The notes: a model not told the origin generated them from the sequence alone. Shown: positions 36,608 to 46,545, numbered from the stretch's first letter. The stretch: 64,000 nt of DNA from Pseudomonas sp. PDM05 (GCF_014851685.1 NZ_JACVAC010000001.1:806001-870000); one strand, 5' to 3'. Program-made: numbers and translations.

Positions 36608-37215
36608 AGTTCGACGCCCTTCTGTGCCTTGATACCGGCCTGGAACGCGTGCTTGAGCATGCCCATTTCGGTGACGGTGTCGCCCATTTCGATCAGCTCG
36701 GGCTTGGCGCCACGGCCGGTGACCACCACGTGTTGCATCGGCGGACGGGCTTGCAGGTCGCTGAGCACTTGGTCCAGATCGAGGTAGCCGTGTTTGAGGG
36801 CGATGTTCAGTTCGTCAAGGACGACAAGGCCGATGGCGGGATCTTGCAGCAGCTCGCGGGACACCGCCCAGGCGGCTTCGGCGGCGGCGATGTCACGTTG
36901 GCGGTCCTGGGTTTCCCAGGTGAAGCCTTCGCCCATGACGTGAAAACGCACTTGCTCAGGGAAGCGGCGGAAGAACAGCTCTTCGCCCGTGCTGTTGCGC
37001 CCCTTGATGAACTGCACCACACCGCACTGCATGCCGTGGCCCATGGCCCGAGCCAGCATGCCGAACGCAGAACTGCTCTTGCCTTTGCCGTTGCCGGTGA
37101 GCACCAGCAGCAAACCGCATTCGTTGGGCGAGTTGGCGATGCGCTCGTCGATCACGGCTTTTTTGCGCAGCATGCGCGCCAGGTGGCGTTCGTCGCGTTC
37201 AGGGGAATCGGTCAT
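36604..37215 (-). CDS. cobO: Cob(I)yrinic acid a,c-diamide adenosyltransferase
   Basis: CobO adds the upper adenosyl ligand to the reduced corrinoid. The 203-residue protein carries the P-loop LVLTGNGKGKSSSAFGMLAR and the family block QFIKGRNSTGEELFF. ATG 37215 (MTDSPERDERHLARMLRK) was chosen; upstream in-frame codons fall in the riboswitch expression platform. It is the first gene of the ten-gene cobalamin operon, about 95 bp after the riboswitch. Confidence 0.96.
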   Translation of the reverse strand: MTDSPERDERHLARMLRKKAVIDERIANSPNECGLLLVLTGNGKGKSSSAFGMLARAMGHGMQCGVVQFIKGRNSTGEELFFRRFPEQVRFHVMGEGFTWETQDRQRDIAAAEAAWAVSRELLQDPAIGLVVLDELNIALKHGYLDLDQVLSDLQARPPMQHVVVTGRGAKPELIEMGDTVTEMGMLKHAFQAGIKAQKGVEL

Positions 37216-37304
37216 GGCAGCTCTCCGTTGGGGCTGGACAAAAAACGGCGGGCAGGAAAAAGACAAAACAGACAGCCAAGCATCGCCCACCGTGATGCTG
37301 TTGG

Positions 37305-37515
37305 ATGTTTCAGGCCGGTCTCCGGGCTCATGAGTGGCGATCGCCGACGCTGCGCCTTCCCATATCGCGGGGCGATACAGTGGCAGAAAGCAGGGTCTTG
37401 ACTCATTTACCGTTGCGGGGGCAGCGCCGGGATCGCGGCAGCACTGTGTACAAGTGCGCTCACTCACCGGCTTCCCTGTTTCACTCGGTCGACCCGTGGG
37501 TCACAGAGCACCTGG
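37305..37515 (-). promoter_or_regulatory. Cobalamin riboswitch
   Basis: Read on the minus strand the RNA has the characteristic blocks in order: GAAACAGGGAAGCCGGTGAG, GCGCTGCCCCCGCAACGGTA (the conserved core), GGGAAGGCGCAGC and GAGCCCGGAGACCGGCCTG (the B12 box). It lies between the promoter region and cobO. It is expected to reduce expression of the cob operon when adenosylcobalamin is plentiful. Confidence 0.95.
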
Positions 37516-37629
37516 AACAAGTCGCGAAGGGTAGAGGGTTGGGGGTGGAGCGTCAATTAAAGCCGGCTTCGCACTTGAACCATCGGACCGCTGCATGCCT
37601 CTACCCTTGCAGGTACCCAGGAGAAAAAC

Positions 37630-38943
37630 ATGCACAAGACCCGACTTGCCCTACTGATCATGTTCGCAGGCGCCCTCGCCGCCTGCGGTGAAAGTTCGAC
37701 CTTGCAAGTGTCTGACGGAACCGGGCCTTCCCCTAAGCTACCGGAGCCGAACAAGACCCTGATCCCCACGGTAAACATCGCGCCAGCCATCGGCTGGCCT
37801 GCGGGTGCGAAGCCAACTCCCGCCGCGGGCACCCAGGTGGCGGCGTTTGCCGAGGGCCTGGACCACCCGCGCTGGCTGTATGTGCTGCCCAATGGCGACG
37901 TACTGGTGGCAGAAACCAATGCGCCGCCCAAACCCGATGACTCAAAGGGCATTCGTGGCTGGGTGATGGAAAAGGTCATGGGCCGAGCCGGTGCGGGCGT
38001 GCCTAGCCCGAACCGCATCACGTTGCTGCGCGATGCCGACCACGATGGCATCGCCGAGACCCGGACAGTATTTCTTGAAAACCTCAATTCGCCCTTCGGC
38101 ATGACCCTGGTGGGCAATGATCTGTATGTGGCGGACTCGGACAAGCTGCTGCGCTTCCCCTACCAACCGGGAGCAACCGCGATCAAGGCAGCCGGTACCA
38201 AGGTGGTCGACCTACCCGGCGGCAGCATCAACCACCACTGGACCAAGAACGTGGTGGCGAGCAAAGACGGCCGCAAGCTGTACGTAAGCGTAGGCTCCAA
38301 CAGCAACGTTGGTGAAAACGGCCTACAGGCAGAAGAAGGCCGGGCGGCGATCTGGGAAGTGGACCGCGCCAGCGGCCAGCACCGCATTTTCGCCTCGGGC
38401 CTGCGCAACCCTAACGGCATGGCCTGGGAACCACAAAGCGGCAAGCTGTGGACGGCGGTGAACGAGCGCGATGAAATCGGTAGCGACCTGGTGCCGGACT
38501 ACATCACCTCGGTTCAGGATGGCGCCTTCTATGGCTGGCCGTTCAGCTACTACGGGCAGCATGTGGATGTGCGAGTCAATCCGCAAAACCTCGACCTGGT
38601 GGCCAAGGCGATTGCACCAGACTACGCCGTAGGCCCGCATACCGCCTCGCTGGGACTGACGTTTGCCGAGAACAGCAAATTGCCCGCCCCTTTCACGAAT
38701 GGCGCATTCATCGGCCAGCATGGTTCGTGGAATCGCAAGCCCCACAGTGGTTACAAGGTGATCTTCGTACCGTTCGAGGCTGGCCAGCCCAAGGGACAGC
38801 CGGTGGATGTGCTGACCGGGTTCCTCGACAAAGACGAGAAAGCCATGGGCCGGCCGGTGGGCGTGGTGATTGATCAGCAGGGGGGGTTGCTGGTGGCGGA
38901 TGACGTGGGAAATAAGGTGTGGCGGGTTTCAGCAGCTAAGTAG
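37630..38943 (+). CDS. PQQ-dependent sugar (sorbosone-type) dehydrogenase lipoprotein
   Basis: A 437-residue beta-propeller protein with a lipoprotein signal ([20 protein letters not shown], lipobox LAAC). The core has the glucose/sorbosone dehydrogenase features: [40 protein letters not shown] and [20 protein letters not shown]. It probably oxidises a sugar or aldose in the periplasm, anchored to a membrane, with PQQ as cofactor; the substrate cannot be named. It is divergent from the cob operon and followed by a REP pair. Confidence 0.88.
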   Translation: MHKTRLALLIMFAGALAACGESSTLQVSDGTGPSPKLPEPNKTLIPTVNIAPAIGWPAGAKPTPAAGTQVAAFAEGLDHPRWLYVLPNGDVLVAETNAPPKPDDSKGIRGWVMEKVMGRAGAGVPSPNRITLLRDADHDGIAETRTVFLENLNSPFGMTLVGNDLYVADSDKLLRFPYQPGATAIKAAGTKVVDLPGGSINHHWTKNVVASKDGRKLYVSVGSNSNVGENGLQAEEGRAAIWEVDRASGQHRIFASGLRNPNGMAWEPQSGKLWTAVNERDEIGSDLVPDYITSVQDGAFYGWPFSYYGQHVDVRVNPQNLDLVAKAIAPDYAVGPHTASLGLTFAENSKLPAPFTNGAFIGQHGSWNRKPHSGYKVIFVPFEAGQPKGQPVDVLTGFLDKDEKAMGRPVGVVIDQQGGLLVADDVGNKVWRVSAAK

Positions 38944-38970
38944 ATAGGCTTCAGACCACCACAAAACCCA

Positions 38971-39059
38971 TGTGGGAGCGGGCTTGCTCGCGAAGGCGGT
39001 GTGTCAGTCACAGATGTGTGGTCTGATCCGGCGCCTTCGCGAGCAAGCCCGCTCCCACA
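38971..39059. repeat. REP pair (REPIN)
   Basis: Inverted heads tgtgggagcgggcttgctcg and gcgagcaagcccgctcccac around a 40-bp spacer, between the convergent sorbosone-dehydrogenase-like gene and the NlpC/P60 gene. Confidence 0.93.
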
Positions 39060-39076
39060 CTCAGATCTCTGTCAGC

Positions 39077-39613
39077 TCAGGGATTACGTGCCAGACTCCC
39101 TGGCAACACGCGCTTGGCGCTCAGGTAAGCATTCTGCCAATACGCCTTGGACAAGGTGTCCAGCTTCACCGTGCCGCCGGTTTGCGGCGCGTGGACGAAG
39201 CGGCCCTCGCCCACGTAGATGCCGGCGTGACTGACCTGTGAGCCGCCGCCGGTGGCAAAGAACAGCAGGTCACCGGTTTGCAGGTTCTCTTCACTCACAT
39301 CCTGGGCGCGCATCACGATCAGTTCGCGGGTGGTGCGTGGCAGGGAGATGCCGGCCGCATCGCGGTAGACAAAACCGATCAGGCCGCTGCAATCAAAGCC
39401 TGAGTCCGGCGTGTTGCCGCCCCAGCGATAAGGCGTACCGACCAGGCCGAGCGCGCGAAAGAGTACGTCTTCGGCGACAGGCGAGAAATTCTGGGTGGAA
39501 TAGTTGAACACCGGCTTGGGCTTCACCGCTACGGGAGCGGGCGGTGGACGGCTGGCGCAGGCGCTGAGGAGCGCGGCGCAAACAATAAGAATCAGGCGGG
39601 CCGAGGTCGACAT
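39077..39613 (-). CDS. NlpC/P60 (C40) peptidase lipoprotein
   Basis: A 178-residue cell-wall endopeptidase candidate with a lipoprotein signal (MSTSARLILIVCAALLSACA). The C40 catalytic triad is visible: Cys in GFDCSGLIGFVYR, His in VSHAGIYVGEG and His in RFVHAPQTGG. It probably cuts the D-Glu-DAP bond of peptidoglycan peptides from the outer membrane. ATG 39613 follows from the lipobox; the 31 codons upstream are not part of it. It is the downstream member of a tandem pair with the next gene on this strand. Confidence 0.9.
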   Translation of the reverse strand: MSTSARLILIVCAALLSACASRPPPAPVAVKPKPVFNYSTQNFSPVAEDVLFRALGLVGTPYRWGGNTPDSGFDCSGLIGFVYRDAAGISLPRTTRELIVMRAQDVSEENLQTGDLLFFATGGGSQVSHAGIYVGEGRFVHAPQTGGTVKLDTLSKAYWQNAYLSAKRVLPGSLARNP

Positions 39614-39757
39614 GTGCAGAACAATCCTGGTCTGGATGCGGCTTTCGCTGCCGAACGCTGAAAACCAGAACGCGCAAGCAGAGCTCGCGCGTACGGTTTC
39701 CAACAATATCCAGGGATTCTAGCGCTTACACGTCAAACTTCAAGTATCACTTTAAGT

Positions 39758-40393
39758 TTACTTGCTAGCGGTAACCGTCGTCGGGGCCATGGCGAGTGCA
39801 CGCTTGGCTTCGATGAAGGTTTTGCTCCAGTAGCTATCGCCCAGGTTGTCGACTCGGACACCGCCACTGCGACGGCTGCTGGAGTGGATAAACTGGTTGT
39901 CGCCCAGGTAGATACCGGCATGGCTTACGCGACCACGGCCAGCAGTACTAAAGAAAAGCAGATCACCGGGCTTGAGGTTGTTGCGTGCGACCAACGGTGC
40001 ATTCACGTTGATCATTTCGCGAGTGGAGCGCGGCAGGTTCATGCCAGCTTCTTCACGAAACAGGTAGCCGATGAAGCCGCTGCAGTCGAAACCGGCTTCA
40101 GAGGTACCACCGAAACGGTAACGTGTACCGATCAGGGACATGCCGCGTTCGAGAATGCTGTCGGCCAGGACTGGAAGCTGGTAAGGCTTGTTGCCGGAGA
40201 AGGCGCCCAGTTCCTTTTCAGTCGCCAGCTCTTCTTCATAAACAGAAGCAGACTGTGCAGCGACGAATTTTGCCTGATTTTGAACCTGCGGTTTTTGCTG
40301 CTCGGCCACCTGTTGAGGGTGGGAGGCGCAACCAAACAACAGGGTAACGAGTGCGAGAGGCACGAGGGGTGCGAAGCGATTTAGCATGGGCAC
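39758..40393 (-). CDS. NlpC/P60 (C40) peptidase lipoprotein
   Basis: A 211-residue paralogue of the neighbouring C40 lipoprotein, with lipobox TLLFGCAS near the N-terminus and the triad Cys in GFDCSGFIGYLFR, His in SHAGIYLGDNQ and His in QFIHSSSRR. It has an extra Gln/Glu-rich linker (about residues 28-65) between the lipid anchor and the peptidase domain. The two genes are separated by 144 bp. It has the length and pattern of MepS (Spr)-like endopeptidases. Either MPMLNRF or the Met two codons later can be the start. Confidence 0.9.
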   Translation of the reverse strand: MPMLNRFAPLVPLALVTLLFGCASHPQQVAEQQKPQVQNQAKFVAAQSASVYEEELATEKELGAFSGNKPYQLPVLADSILERGMSLIGTRYRFGGTSEAGFDCSGFIGYLFREEAGMNLPRSTREMINVNAPLVARNNLKPGDLLFFSTAGRGRVSHAGIYLGDNQFIHSSSRRSGGVRVDNLGDSYWSKTFIEAKRALAMAPTTVTASK

Positions 40394-40600
40394 GACCGTG
40401 GCTGATGTGTAAAGAAGCCGAGACTATGCCCGCTATCAGATCGATTTGCAAATTCAATCGTGATCTATGTGACTTCTTGTTTGGACGATGACATCTAAGC
40501 CCTTAACACCCTATGCAACCGATTTGCGTGGCCAACCCGGCCCAAACGCAGGTTTTCTGGCGCCTGGAATTTGCCGAAAGCCCCGAAAACAAAGGGCTGG

Positions 40601-41305
40601 CTACCAGCCGAGGGTTTCCTTGAGGAAAGGAATCGTCAGCTTGCGCTGGGCTTGCAGAGAGGCCTGATCGAGCTGTTCGAGCAAATCGAACAACGCGCTC
40701 ATGCTGCGGGTGCCGCGGGTCAGAATGAAGTGCCCGACCTCATCGGTGAGGTGCAAACCGCGACGGGAGGCACGCAATTGCAGGGCACGCAATTTGTCTT
40801 CGTCAGACAGGGGACGCATCTGGAAGATCAGCGCCAGGGTCAGGCGAGATTTGAGATCCGCCAGCTTGACCGGCAGTTCCCGCGGCGAAGCGGATGCAGC
40901 GATCAGCAAGCGCCGGCCGCTGTCACGCAAACGGTTGAACAGATGAAACAACGCCTCTTCCCACTCCGCCTTGCCGGCGATGGCCTGCAGATCGTCCAGG
41001 CAGACCAGCTCATATTGCTCGAGGTGGTCGAAGATACCGATACCGCGATCCATCAACTCGGCCAACGGCAAATAAACCGCCGGCTCGCCCATCTGTTCAA
41101 AACGCAAACACGCGGCCTGCAACAGGTGAGTACGCCCTACGCCGTGCTTGCCCCACAGATAGATCAGGCTTTCGGTCCACCCGGCGTCGGCTTCGCAGAG
41201 CCGCTCGACATAGCCGAGTGCAGCGGCATTGGCGCCTGGGTAGTAGTTGATAAAGGTGGCGTCGTCACGCAGACGCACACCCAAGGGCAGCTGAATCGGT
41301 TTCAT
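40601..41305 (-). CDS. hda: DnaA regulatory inactivator Hda
   Basis: Hda is a DnaA-related AAA+ protein that, with the beta clamp, triggers hydrolysis of DnaA-ATP after initiation. The 234-residue protein begins MKPIQLPLGVRL, containing the clamp-binding QLPLG motif, then a Walker-A-like WGKHGVGRTHLLQA, Walker B CLDDLQAIAG and a C-terminal lid. No DnaA DNA-binding domain follows, which separates it from DnaA. It lies downstream of perM, separated by a terminator. Confidence 0.95.
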   Translation of the reverse strand: MKPIQLPLGVRLRDDATFINYYPGANAAALGYVERLCEADAGWTESLIYLWGKHGVGRTHLLQAACLRFEQMGEPAVYLPLAELMDRGIGIFDHLEQYELVCLDDLQAIAGKAEWEEALFHLFNRLRDSGRRLLIAASASPRELPVKLADLKSRLTLALIFQMRPLSDEDKLRALQLRASRRGLHLTDEVGHFILTRGTRSMSALFDLLEQLDQASLQAQRKLTIPFLKETLGW

Positions 41306-41470
41306 GCTGACTGAACGGCTCCAAACGAACCGCTAGTGGCCTCTGTGTAAAGTTTGCAAAGTTTATACCCGTGACGCCGGGCGCACAATGCAGCAGACCA
41401 CAAGCAAAATCAAAGGTTTGCGTTAACTTACCGGTTTTGCGCGGATTGTTTGACGCCCCACCCCCAGAAA

Positions 41471-41500
41471 CAACAAACCCGACCAAGGCCGGGTTTGTGA
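41471..41500 (-). terminator. Intrinsic terminator after the PerM-type gene
   Basis: Read on the minus strand, AACCCGGCC pairs with the following GGGTTTGTT through a short TTGG loop, ending in GTTGTTTC. It lies 8 bp after the stop of the PerM-type permease gene. Confidence 0.8.
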
Positions 41501-41508
41501 CGCAACGT

Positions 41509-42582
41509 TTACAGATCAGGGTCTTCGACCCCCGTGTACACATCCGAATCCTTGTACAAGTCATGCACATGGCGCACCAGCACCATGATCACCGCCGCCA
41601 CCGGCAACGCCAGCAGGATGCCAGTAAAGCCGAACAGCTCTCCGCCCGCCAGGATCGCAAAGATCACCGCCACCGGGTGCAGACCGATCCGATCCCCCAC
41701 CAACAACGGCGTGAGCACCATGCCTTCGAGCGCCTGGCCGACCATGAACACCGCGACAATCCCGAGCATCGGGTACAGGTCGCCACCAAACTGGAACAAC
41801 CCGGCCACCAGCGCCGCGCCGATACCAATCACAAAGCCCATGTACGGCACGATGGCCGCCAGGCCGGCGATCAGGCCAATCAACAAGCCCAGTTCCAGGC
41901 CGATCGCCATCAGGCCGGCAGCATAGATAACCCCCAGGGCCAGCATCACCAGCAACTGACCGCGCACAAACGCACCCAGCACCTCATGACACTCCTCCGC
42001 CAGCGAGACGATGCGCTCTTCACGGTTGCGCGGCAGCAGGCTGCGGATCTTGGCCATCATGATGTCCCAGTCGCGCAGCAGGTAGAACGCCACCACCGGG
42101 ATCAGCACCAGATTGGTCAACCAGCCGATCAGCGCCAGGCTGGACGCCGTGGCCTGGCTGAGTACGACGCCGACAATGTCGGTGGTCTGCCCCATATGCT
42201 CGCTGATCGCGGCCTTGACCTTGTCGAACTTCCAGAACCCATCCGCCAGCCCCAGCTTGGCCTGGGCCCACGGCATCGCCGTGTGCTGCAGCCAATCCAG
42301 CATCTGCGGGGCCAGTTCATAGAGGCGGAACAATTGCTTGGCCAACATCGGCACCAGCACCAGCACCAGCGCCGTGATGATCAGGGTGAACAAGGCGAAA
42401 ACCGTCACCACGCCCCAGGTCCGTGACAAGCCGACCTTCTCCAGGCGATCCACCACCGGATCAAACAGGTAGGCCAGCAGCAACGCAACCAGGAACGGCG
42501 TCAGGATCGAATGCAGCAAGAAAACAAACGCGCACAGCAGGACCAGCCCACCAAGCCACACCCAACGACGCGTATCCGCCAT
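41509..42582 (-). CDS. perM: AI-2E/PerM-family inner-membrane permease
   Basis: A 357-residue protein of the AI-2E transporter (PerM/YdiK) family with eight or so hydrophobic helices, including the family regions LLAYLFDPVVDRLEKVG and IAAIVPYMGFVIGIGAALVA. Its substrate in Pseudomonas is unknown and autoinducer export should not be assumed. ATG 42582 (MADTRRWVWLGGLV) was chosen over upstream Mets. The DUF2066 gene precedes it by 35 bp and hda follows. Confidence 0.9.
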   Translation of the reverse strand: MADTRRWVWLGGLVLLCAFVFLLHSILTPFLVALLLAYLFDPVVDRLEKVGLSRTWGVVTVFALFTLIITALVLVLVPMLAKQLFRLYELAPQMLDWLQHTAMPWAQAKLGLADGFWKFDKVKAAISEHMGQTTDIVGVVLSQATASSLALIGWLTNLVLIPVVAFYLLRDWDIMMAKIRSLLPRNREERIVSLAEECHEVLGAFVRGQLLVMLALGVIYAAGLMAIGLELGLLIGLIAGLAAIVPYMGFVIGIGAALVAGLFQFGGDLYPMLGIVAVFMVGQALEGMVLTPLLVGDRIGLHPVAVIFAILAGGELFGFTGILLALPVAAVIMVLVRHVHDLYKDSDVYTGVEDPDL

Positions 42583-42617
42583 AAACCACTCCATTGCTTC
42601 TATATAAGGAAGAACTG

Positions 42618-43622
42618 TTACCAACGAAACCGCAGTTGCGCCGCAGGCGTTGCTGCCGCCGGTGCTTCACCAGGCCCAACCTCCTGCAACTTGGCCAGGC
42701 CCAACTGGGTACGCAATTGATCGACACTGCCGTTGACGCGATAGACGATGCGGTCGCCATCCACAGACTGCGGCTGGCCACCAAACGGCTCGAGCAGATG
42801 CCCCAGGGCGGCATAGCGCTCCAGGTTCATGCCTTGTACTTCGAGCAACTGCTCGCTGCTTACCCCGGCCTTGACCGCAAAGCGCGGTGCCAGCTTCTGG
42901 CTGACCGCCAGCATGACGGCATCGGCCACCGCGCCCGTATCGGCGCCTTGGACGCTGCCCTGCTCGCTCTTGTCGCCCAGCCACAAGCGCCACTTGGCCT
43001 GCCACTGGTTGCCTTCCTGGCGCGCATGCACGGCCAACAGGGCATCCGCGCCGTAGCGCTCGGAGGCGGCGCGCAGTGGCGTGGCGTCGGCGCTTTCCAG
43101 GTTGGGCGCGGTGGCCACCACCTGCTCTTCCAAGTCACCCAGCGGCAGCCGCAACGGCAGCCCACGGTGCTGTGCCGCGCGACGCAATGCCTGGGCGACG
43201 CTTTGGCCATCACCGACCAGACTGCTGCCTTCGGTAGAGTCATTCAGCCACCAGCCAAGGATCGACGGCCGGTTGCTGCCCCAGATCGACAGACCCGCAT
43301 CACGCAAGGCGCGGTCGGTGCTGACCGGGTCAAAATCCACTTGCAGGCTTTCCGGCGGGCCGGCGTCGTAGCCGTATTGCGTGATGATTTGCTGCGGGTC
43401 CTTGCGAACCGCCGCCAGGCCCGGGCCATCGGCGGCCTTGGCGTCGCCGGTCAGGCGGATCACCAGGGTTTGCACGGCACGCTGGGTCGCCTGGTCGCGC
43501 TCTTGCGGCGACTGGCTACTGACGGGTTCGAGCACTTGATACAGGCCATTGAGGGTTTCGGCATGACTCGCCAGGCTGACCAACGACAAGCAGCCTACAA
43601 AGAAGAATTTACACAGACGCAT
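42618..43622 (-). CDS. DUF2066 protein, secreted
   Basis: A 334-residue protein with a Sec signal peptide (MRLCKFFFVGCLSLVSLASHA) and the DUF2066 pattern: YQVLEPVSSQSPQERDQATQ, then VDFDPVSTDRALRDAGLSIW and WWLNDSTEGSSLVGDGQSVA. It is a periplasmic or envelope protein of unknown function. It is divergent from purM and probably co-transcribed with the PerM-type gene downstream, an arrangement usual in Pseudomonas. Confidence 0.85.
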   Translation of the reverse strand: MRLCKFFFVGCLSLVSLASHAETLNGLYQVLEPVSSQSPQERDQATQRAVQTLVIRLTGDAKAADGPGLAAVRKDPQQIITQYGYDAGPPESLQVDFDPVSTDRALRDAGLSIWGSNRPSILGWWLNDSTEGSSLVGDGQSVAQALRRAAQHRGLPLRLPLGDLEEQVVATAPNLESADATPLRAASERYGADALLAVHARQEGNQWQAKWRLWLGDKSEQGSVQGADTGAVADAVMLAVSQKLAPRFAVKAGVSSEQLLEVQGMNLERYAALGHLLEPFGGQPQSVDGDRIVYRVNGSVDQLRTQLGLAKLQEVGPGEAPAAATPAAQLRFRW

Positions 43623-43962
43623 GGAAGATTCCCGAACAACAAATTTAGCGGCTGGAACAGACCGCGTGAATTCGGCTTACCAGGGCTGTGACCACAGCGG
43701 CTGGCAAAACATTCACGGGTATCGGTAAGTTTTCGTACTGTCATAACGATAGCGGGTTCAAGGCTATACCTTAATACGTACCAAAGCAGACCGGATTAGC
43801 ATTTTTTTAACCCATATGCCTCTGCCCGTCGGCCCGAGGATGGCCGCTGCCCCTCAAGCCTGATAAAATCGCGCGCCTTCGCAGACCGTCAACGGCGTGG
43901 CCTTTATAAAAGCCCCCGCCCGCTCGGTCGTTACCCCTGAATCCCCCCTAAAGGCCTGGATC
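43623..43962. other. Divergent DUF2066/purM promoter region
   Basis: A 340-bp divergent region. A/T-rich patches include catttttttaaccc near 43800 and a possible -10 TAAAAT at 43864-43869, about 95 bp before purM. There is no obvious PurR-type operator, no repeat and no small ORF with clear coding character. Confidence 0.5.
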
Positions 43963-45021
43963 ATGAGCAAGCAACCCTCCCTGAGCTACAAGGACGCCGG
44001 TGTAGACATCGACGCCGGTGAAGCATTGGTCGAACGCATCAAGAGCGTCGCCAAGCGCACTGCGCGCCCCGAAGTCATGGGCGGCCTGGGCGGTTTCGGC
44101 GCCCTCTGCGAGATCCCGGCCGGCTACAAACAGCCAGTGCTGGTCTCCGGCACCGACGGCGTGGGCACCAAGCTGCGCCTGGCACTGAACCTGAACAAGC
44201 ACGACAGCATCGGCATCGACCTGGTGGCCATGTGCGTCAACGACCTGGTGGTGTGCGGCGCCGAGCCGTTGTTCTTCCTGGACTACTACGCCACCGGCAA
44301 GCTCAACGTCGAGACCGCCACCCAGGTTGTGACCGGCATTGGCGCCGGTTGCGAACTGTCGGGTTGCTCCCTGGTCGGCGGCGAAACCGCTGAAATGCCA
44401 GGCATGTACGAAGGCGAAGACTACGACCTGGCCGGCTTCTGCGTCGGTGTGGTCGAGAAAGCCGAGATCATCGACGGCTCCAAGGTTGCCGCCGGTGACG
44501 CCCTGCTCGCCCTGCCATCGTCCGGCCCGCACTCCAACGGCTACTCGCTGATCCGCAAGATCATCGAAGTGTCCGGCGCCGACATCGAAAACATCCAGCT
44601 CGACGGCAAACCGCTGACCGACCTGCTGATGGCCCCGACCCGCATCTACGTCAAGCCACTGCTCAAGCTGATCAAGGACACTGGCGCCGTCAAGGCCATG
44701 GCCCACATCACGGGTGGCGGCCTGCTGGACAACATCCCGCGCGTGCTGCCAAAAGGCGCCCAGGCGATTGTCGACGTGGCCAGCTGGCAGCGTCCTGCAG
44801 TCTTCGACTGGCTGCAAGAGAAAGGCAACGTCAACGAAAACGAAATGCACCGCGTGCTGAACTGCGGCGTCGGCATGGTCATCTGCGTGGCCCAAGAGCA
44901 CGTTGAAACCGCGTTGAACGTACTGCGTGAAGCGGGCGAACAGCCTTGGGTCATCGGTCAGATCGCCACCGCACCGGAAGGCGCGGCCCAGGTTGAACTG
45001 AAGAACCTCAAGGCTCATTGA
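43963..45021 (+). CDS. purM: Phosphoribosylformylglycinamidine cyclo-ligase
   Basis: PurM (AIR synthetase) closes the imidazole ring in purine synthesis, using ATP. The 352-residue protein begins [20 protein letters not shown] and contains [33 protein letters not shown] and [13 protein letters not shown], all typical. The start at 43963 was chosen over the in-frame codon at 43897 by family length. Its stop overlaps the purN start by one base (TGATG). Confidence 0.98.
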   Translation: MSKQPSLSYKDAGVDIDAGEALVERIKSVAKRTARPEVMGGLGGFGALCEIPAGYKQPVLVSGTDGVGTKLRLALNLNKHDSIGIDLVAMCVNDLVVCGAEPLFFLDYYATGKLNVETATQVVTGIGAGCELSGCSLVGGETAEMPGMYEGEDYDLAGFCVGVVEKAEIIDGSKVAAGDALLALPSSGPHSNGYSLIRKIIEVSGADIENIQLDGKPLTDLLMAPTRIYVKPLLKLIKDTGAVKAMAHITGGGLLDNIPRVLPKGAQAIVDVASWQRPAVFDWLQEKGNVNENEMHRVLNCGVGMVICVAQEHVETALNVLREAGEQPWVIGQIATAPEGAAQVELKNLKAH

Positions 45022-45671
45022 TGTCCCAGACCTGTGATGTCGTGGTGCTGCTCTCCGGCACCGGCAGTAACTTGCAGGCCCTGATCGACAGCACGCGCAC
45101 CGGCGACAGCCCGGTGCGCATCGCTGCGGTGATCTCCAACCGCAGCGACGCGTTCGGCCTGCAACGCGCCAGCGACGCGGGTATCGCCACCCGCTCCCTG
45201 GATCACAAGGCCTTCGAAGGCCGCGAAGCCTTCGATGCCGCCTTGGTCGAACTGATCGACGCCTTCAATCCCAAACTCGTGGTCCTCGCCGGTTTCATGC
45301 GCATCCTCAGCGCTGATTTCGTGCGGCACTACGCTGGGCGCCTGCTCAACATCCACCCTTCCCTCCTGCCTAAATACAAAGGCATGCACACGCACCAGCG
45401 GGCGCTCGACGCCGGCGACAGCGAGCATGGCTGCAGCGTGCACTTCGTCACCGAGGAACTCGATGGCGGGCCTCTGGTCGTACAGGCAGTGGTTCCGGTA
45501 GAGTCGGATGACTCAGCGCAGAGCCTTGCGCAACGGGTTCACGCCCAGGAACACAGGATTTACCCGCTGGCAGTGCGCTGGTTTGCCGAGGGGCGGTTGA
45601 TTCTTGGTGAGCAGGGTGCATTATTGGACGGTCAGTTACTCGCGGCCAGCGGCCACTTGATTCGAACCTAG
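45021..45671 (+). CDS. purN: Phosphoribosylglycinamide formyltransferase
   Basis: PurN transfers a formyl group from 10-formyl-THF to GAR in purine synthesis. The 216-residue protein has the substrate loop LLSGTGSNLQALID at the N-terminus and the catalytic block LLNIHPSLLPKYKGMHTHQR with Asn, His and a later Asp. It starts with ATG 45021, overlapping the purM stop, so both are translated from one transcript. Confidence 0.97.
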   Translation: MSQTCDVVVLLSGTGSNLQALIDSTRTGDSPVRIAAVISNRSDAFGLQRASDAGIATRSLDHKAFEGREAFDAALVELIDAFNPKLVVLAGFMRILSADFVRHYAGRLLNIHPSLLPKYKGMHTHQRALDAGDSEHGCSVHFVTEELDGGPLVVQAVVPVESDDSAQSLAQRVHAQEHRIYPLAVRWFAEGRLILGEQGALLDGQLLAASGHLIRT

Positions 45672-45679
45672 GAGATTTT

Positions 45680-46393
45680 ATGCGTCGCGCCTTGCTCTTC
45701 GCTTTTGCTCTGTTTGCCTTGCCTGCGGTGCAAGCGGCAGACCTTCACCCTTTCTCCGTTAGCTACACCGCCGACTGGAAACAGTTGCCCATGAGTGGTT
45801 CGGCTGAACGCAGCCTGGCCAAGAATGGCGACGGCACCTGGACCTTGAACTTCAAGGCTTCCATGATGATCGCCAGCCTCACCGAAACCAGCGTGATCCT
45901 GTTTGACAAGGACACCCTGCAACCGAAGAGCTACATCTTCGAACGCGGTGGGCTGGGCAAAGCCAAGAAGATCAACCTGGACTTCGATCAAACCGCCAAG
46001 AAAGTCACCGGTTTTGAAAACAAAGACCCGGTCAACGTGGCCCTGCAAAGCGGCATGCTCGACAAGTCGACCTACCAGTTGGCCCTGCAGCGCGACGTTG
46101 CCGCTGGCAAGAAAAGCATGAGCTACAACGTGGTCGAAGGCACCGACGTCGACACCTACGACTTCCGCGTGATCGGCCCGGAAAAGGTCCAGACCAAGGT
46201 CGGCTCCATCGACGCGATCAAGGTTGAGCGCGTGCGTGACCCAACCCAAAGCAAGCGCATCACCCAGATGTGGTTTGCCAAGGACCAGGGCGGCATCCTG
46301 GTTGCCCTGCGTCAGGTCGAGACTGACGGCAAGGAATACAACATCATGCTGCAAGACGGTACGGTTGACGGCAAGGCTGTCAAAGGTAGCTGA
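45680..46393 (+). CDS. DUF3108 protein, secreted
   Basis: A 237-residue protein with a Sec signal peptide (MRRALLFAFALFALPAVQA) and the DUF3108 pattern (PFSVSYTADWKQLPMSGSAE, SYNVVEGTDVDTYDFRVIG, MWFAKDQGGILVALRQVE). It is predicted to be a periplasmic beta-rich protein of unknown function. It lies 8 bp after purN, preceded by AGGAG, as is usual in Pseudomonas, and is followed by a terminator. Confidence 0.87.
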   Translation: MRRALLFAFALFALPAVQAADLHPFSVSYTADWKQLPMSGSAERSLAKNGDGTWTLNFKASMMIASLTETSVILFDKDTLQPKSYIFERGGLGKAKKINLDFDQTAKKVTGFENKDPVNVALQSGMLDKSTYQLALQRDVAAGKKSMSYNVVEGTDVDTYDFRVIGPEKVQTKVGSIDAIKVERVRDPTQSKRITQMWFAKDQGGILVALRQVETDGKEYNIMLQDGTVDGKAVKGS

Positions 46394-46414
46394 TCGGCTG
46401 ATGAGTCAAAAAAA

Positions 46415-46443
46415 GAGCCTCGCTGACTGCGGGGCTTTTTTTT
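46415..46443 (+). terminator. Intrinsic terminator of purM-purN-DUF3108
   Basis: An 8-bp stem (AGCCTCGC with GCGGGGCT, one G-U pair) around a tgact loop, followed by eight T residues, 22 bp after the DUF3108 stop. Confidence 0.9.
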
Positions 46444-46476
46444 GCCTGCGGATTCTATATAGAGGCTTGTGCAGTC

Positions 46477-46545
46477 ATCGCAGGCAAGCCAGCTCCCACA
46501 TTTGAAATGCATTCCCCTGTGGGAGCGGGCTTGCCTGCGATGGCG
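46477..46545. repeat. REP pair in back-to-back orientation
   Basis: Heads atcgcaggcaagccagctcc and gtgggagcgggcttgcctgc point outwards from a short spacer (ttgaaatgcattccc), opposite to most REPINs in this window, and mix agctgg and agcggg types, like the pair inside cobB. Confidence 0.88.
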
